DNA of 64,000 nt from assembly GCF_000178955.2 (NCBI RefSeq), contig NC_016631.1, positions 3,844,001-3,908,000 of the forward strand. Reading direction: 5' to 3'. The position numbers were made by a program, and so were the translations under genes. This stretch comes from Granulicella mallensis MP5ACTX8 (lineage in GTDB: Bacteria; Acidobacteriota; Terriglobia; Terriglobales; Acidobacteriaceae). Positions 61,536 to 64,000 of the stretch are shown here, piece after piece; within the stretch, counting starts at the first letter, position 1, and every line of letters starts with the position of its first letter. The notes below the pieces were generated by a model. That model had not been told where the DNA came from. It saw nothing but the letters and a program-made list of their open reading frames with translations, and did not search any database.

Positions 61536-63299
61536 ATGAAAGGCATTCTGAAATTTGCATTCGTCGCATGCCTGGCCGTCGTCGCAGGTTCGGCGTCAGC
61601 CAAAGCACAAACCGTTGTACTCGACGGCCTGGGATCTTCGGGCTTGTTCCTCGAACTCGGTTTGGGCGCAAACAGCAGCGCCGGAACCCTCCATGCCGCA
61701 TGCGTATGGAGCGAGAACACGAACACTGCTATCGCCACCGACACCAGCCTGAGCACCACGACTCCTGGCATCGATAAAGGCAGCGCCTTTGTTGCCTGGA
61801 CAAAGGGATCGGATGGTACCTGCGCTACTGCCGGAAACATCTACGCCTACGAGTCGACGGACTCCGTAGTTGGTAACCGCTGCCTGTACAACTCGAATCT
61901 CGCAGGCGGTTCGAAGTGCTCCATCTCCTATGCCACGGCACCGACCGCTCCCGTAGGCCTGATTCTCACCGGCGGAGTCGCAAATTGCGGAACCACTGGA
62001 GAATGCCCGCTTCCCGCAAGTGTTGTGTCAGCGCTCGATTCGTCCACCCAGCTGGTCAACTTCGCGGGCACCGACATTCGCCCGGAAGACGCCAAGTTCG
62101 CAACCACGCGCGCCCTCACCAACTGCGGTACTGTCGTGGGGTCTAGCACGCAGTATCTCGGACTCGGTTATGCCGCAGGCAGCCACATCCTCACCGGCGT
62201 CGCGAATTCGACCAGCTTCTTCAACGTACTCGACTTCACTCTCCCGGCGGTCTTCGTTACCCCTGTCGGCGCCACCCCGATCATCGTTGCCGTCAATGAC
62301 GCCAGCGGTACCGGACTCCGCTCCTTCTCGACCATCGGCAGCCAGGCACTCGCGAACTTCCTGGATGGAACCAGCTCCGTCACCGGTCAAGTCTCCTCGC
62401 CCACTGGGACGGGCTCGGGAGTAACGGTTTTCATCCGCGAACCGCTCTCCGGAACCTATAACACGATGGAGTTCAATGCTCCTAACCGGGTTGGAACCCT
62501 CAATGGCACCTTCGCAACTTCGCAGGATGTAGGCCTTAATCAGCCCGCAGCCCAGGTAAATTGCACCCTCACCAAGGCCAACAGCGCAACATGGCCAATT
62601 CCCGCTCCTGCTCCTGGAGCTGCCCTAACCTCAACGGTCCTCAAGAATCCCCTGGATTTCACCACTCCCGGCACCGGCGGCACCGGCTCACGCATCCGCG
62701 CCATCGGCACCGGCCAGGAACTCAGCTCAGTGGTAGGAAACACCTCCAACTCGCTGGGTTATGGCTTCTGGAGCGCAGCAAACTTTGCTGGTTTCTCCGC
62801 AGTATCCACCACCGCCAAGTACTATAGCGTGGACGGTATCGATCCGCTGGGTGCAAGCGGCACGATTCCCACCACCTCGGCTCAGCTCGCAAACGTCAGC
62901 CTGACAACGACTGCCGATGGAAAGTATCCCATCTGGTCGATGCTTCGCCTCGTAAACGTCGGCACGACGCAAAACGCCAACGTCGCGGCTCTGTCCTCCG
63001 CAGCGCAAGCCTTTTCCGTCGCCGCCCATCCTGACTTCGTTCCCCTAACCAACATGCTAGTGGTTCGTTCCCACTTCGCTCCTCCGGCCCAGACCCTCAC
63101 GGCCGCTGATGGCAGTGGCAGCACGGCGTTCGGCACCAATGCAGCCACCGCTTGCACCCTTCCCGAAAATGGTGGCGATGTAGGCGGCGTGGTCATTGGC
63201 CTCAAGACAAACAGCCTAAGCCAGAGCCCATTGACCGTAAGCGACAACTCCTTCTGCACTTCCACCAACGTCACGGGACAGACAGGACATCGCCGGTAA
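61536..63299 (+). CDS. Secreted protein, distant PstS-like solute-binding fold (paralogue B)
   Basis: A 587-residue exported protein. ATG 61536 has AAGGAG 8 bases upstream and gives a signal peptide ending SAKAQ; the open frame upstream to 61,461 has no such features. It is the paralogue of the gene at 39,281 on the opposite strand, with DNA identity high enough to leave long exact stretches (for example near 63,177-63,212). Shared phrases are GTDIRPEDAKFA, GATPIIVAVND, SGTGLRSFSTIGSQALANFL and REPLSGTYNTMEFN, which recall phosphate-binding PstS proteins. Periplasmic or surface solute binding is inferred. It is followed by a strong terminator and stands as a single unit. Confidence 0.72.
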   Translation: MKGILKFAFVACLAVVAGSASAKAQTVVLDGLGSSGLFLELGLGANSSAGTLHAACVWSENTNTAIATDTSLSTTTPGIDKGSAFVAWTKGSDGTCATAGNIYAYESTDSVVGNRCLYNSNLAGGSKCSISYATAPTAPVGLILTGGVANCGTTGECPLPASVVSALDSSTQLVNFAGTDIRPEDAKFATTRALTNCGTVVGSSTQYLGLGYAAGSHILTGVANSTSFFNVLDFTLPAVFVTPVGATPIIVAVNDASGTGLRSFSTIGSQALANFLDGTSSVTGQVSSPTGTGSGVTVFIREPLSGTYNTMEFNAPNRVGTLNGTFATSQDVGLNQPAAQVNCTLTKANSATWPIPAPAPGAALTSTVLKNPLDFTTPGTGGTGSRIRAIGTGQELSSVVGNTSNSLGYGFWSAANFAGFSAVSTTAKYYSVDGIDPLGASGTIPTTSAQLANVSLTTTADGKYPIWSMLRLVNVGTTQNANVAALSSAAQAFSVAAHPDFVPLTNMLVVRSHFAPPAQTLTAADGSGSTAFGTNAATACTLPENGGDVGGVVIGLKTNSLSQSPLTVSDNSFCTSTNVTGQTGHRR

Positions 63300-63338
63300 C
63301 TTCGGCATGTCTGGCTTCTCTACTGCACTATTAAACCC

Positions 63339-63375
63339 GGCAGACCCCGCTCAGCGGGGTCTGCCAATCTTTTTT
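63339..63375 (+). terminator. Rho-independent terminator
   Basis: Perfect 12-bp GC-rich arms (63339-63350 and 63354-63365) with a 3-nt loop, followed by a run of six T residues. It lies 39 bases after the stop of the secreted-protein gene. Confidence 0.93.
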
Positions 63376-63510
63376 GTCGGTGCCCTTTCCGCTTCTTCTG
63401 AAAGGAACACAGATGAAAAGACTTCATAAAGCAACAGCCTCCGGTCTGCTCAAATGCAGTAAGGCCTTTCGATGACACTCTCTCGATCATTCGCCTCAAA
63501 GGAGTCAAGA

Positions 63511-64000
63511 ATGTTTCGCACTCGTATAGCCTTGTTCGTAGGGGTTACGTTCGCAGCCACAATTCTGACCGCGCAAACGGCAGTTCATCCCCAACAGCCG
63601 TCCCTGGCCACACCTTTTCTCGAGCCGCCTGTCCAGGCAGCGCCCCAGTCGCTCTCCAAACAAACGTCCACCTACGAGGACTGGACCACGATCGACGTAG
63701 CCAAGAGTGGCCTTCCGCTCGATTCAACCGGAAGCGTCCCCCTGAGCAAAGCAGACGTACAAGGGTGTACGCGAGAGCTGCATCGCCTGACGTGGCGCCT
63801 CAACGATCCCATCGACCTCTACGTCATTCGGCCGCGAGGACAGCAAAAGCTGCCGGTCGTCCTGTTTCTTTATGACTACACCGTCGACGCGACGACTACT
63901 TTCCCGCAGGACCGCTGGTGCGATGTGGCGACTCGCAACGGATTTGCCGTAGCAGGCTTTGCGTCCGCGCTCTCCCTGGAACGGATTCGCCCTCCGCGGC
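63511..64000 (+). CDS. Secreted alpha/beta-hydrolase-like protein, 5' part
   Basis: The frame opens at ATG 63511 with AAGGAG 6 bases upstream and runs off the window without a stop (163 codons visible). Residues 1-21 form a signal peptide (FVGVTFAATILTAQ). The later part has the feel of an alpha/beta hydrolase core start: DLYVIRPRGQQKLPVVLFLY followed by DRWCDVATRNGFAVAGFASA, where strand beta3 and the first helix are expected. The nucleophile elbow lies beyond the window, so the family (esterase, peptidase or acetyl-xylan-esterase type) cannot be settled. Confidence 0.7.
   Translation, partial: MFRTRIALFVGVTFAATILTAQTAVHPQQPSLATPFLEPPVQAAPQSLSKQTSTYEDWTTIDVAKSGLPLDSTGSVPLSKADVQGCTRELHRLTWRLNDPIDLYVIRPRGQQKLPVVLFLYDYTVDATTTFPQDRWCDVATRNGFAVAGFASALSLERIRPPR

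Overview
The window reads as a chromosomal segment of an Acidobacteriota member, most likely class Terriglobia (Granulicella/Edaphobacter/Terriglobus type). This is inferred from the gene content: Oar-like TonB-dependent receptors with an N-terminal carboxypeptidase-regulatory domain, acid S53 (kumamolisin-type) proteases, a ToxR-like winged helix fused to TPRs, FG-GAP and Ig-repeat secreted proteins, and a moderately high GC. No rRNA, tRNA, CRISPR array, transposase or phage gene was seen.

Layout. (1) 1-10,046, plus strand: the tail of a TonB-dependent receptor, a GH38 alpha-mannosidase, a secreted S53 protease with two tandem C-terminal modules, and a GH92 alpha-mannosidase. Together they look like a mannoprotein or N-glycan scavenging locus. 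(2) 10,134-18,720, minus strand: a five-gene operon (receptor, DMT/GRP-type permease, ribokinase-like kinase, secreted glycosidase-like/FGE-like fusion, secreted esterase). It has a sigma70-like promoter and a perfect LacI-type palindrome, and is divergent from a LacI regulator gene at 18,869. (3) 19,939-24,179: an IclR regulator divergent from a 2-hydroxycarboxylate transporter, a class III CoA-transferase and a CitE-like lyase. This is a compact route for a 2-hydroxy acid such as citramalate or malate. (4) 24,358-31,770, minus strand: a second S53 protease and an FG-GAP protein that share a peculiar C-terminal double-membrane-segment module. (5) 31,991-39,024: a winged-helix/TPR regulator and assorted housekeeping or accessory genes (DUF1801, quinone oxidoreductase, alpha/beta hydrolase, ChaN/EreA-like protein, FkbM-like methyltransferase).

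(6) 39,281-60,525, minus strand: a 21-kb surface-protein block. It holds an ECF sigma factor overlapping its zinc anti-sigma factor, then an Ig-repeat/beta-propeller lipoprotein, a small Ig lipoprotein, a DcaP-like porin, a TonB-dependent receptor, a lipoprotein, decayed gene remnants, and a PstS-like secreted protein. A second propeller lipoprotein lies upstream of sigma. The block is bracketed by two paralogous secreted-protein genes in inverted orientation (39,281 minus and 61,536 plus). (7) 60,526-61,535 is non-coding and carries an elaborate nested palindrome. The window ends inside a secreted alpha/beta-hydrolase-like gene.

The strongest candidates for undescribed biology are the sigma/anti-sigma surface block with its modular Ig/propeller lipoproteins, the LacI-controlled operon with the glycosidase-like/FGE-like fusion, and the shared double-TM/RRRR/GCSG C-terminal module.
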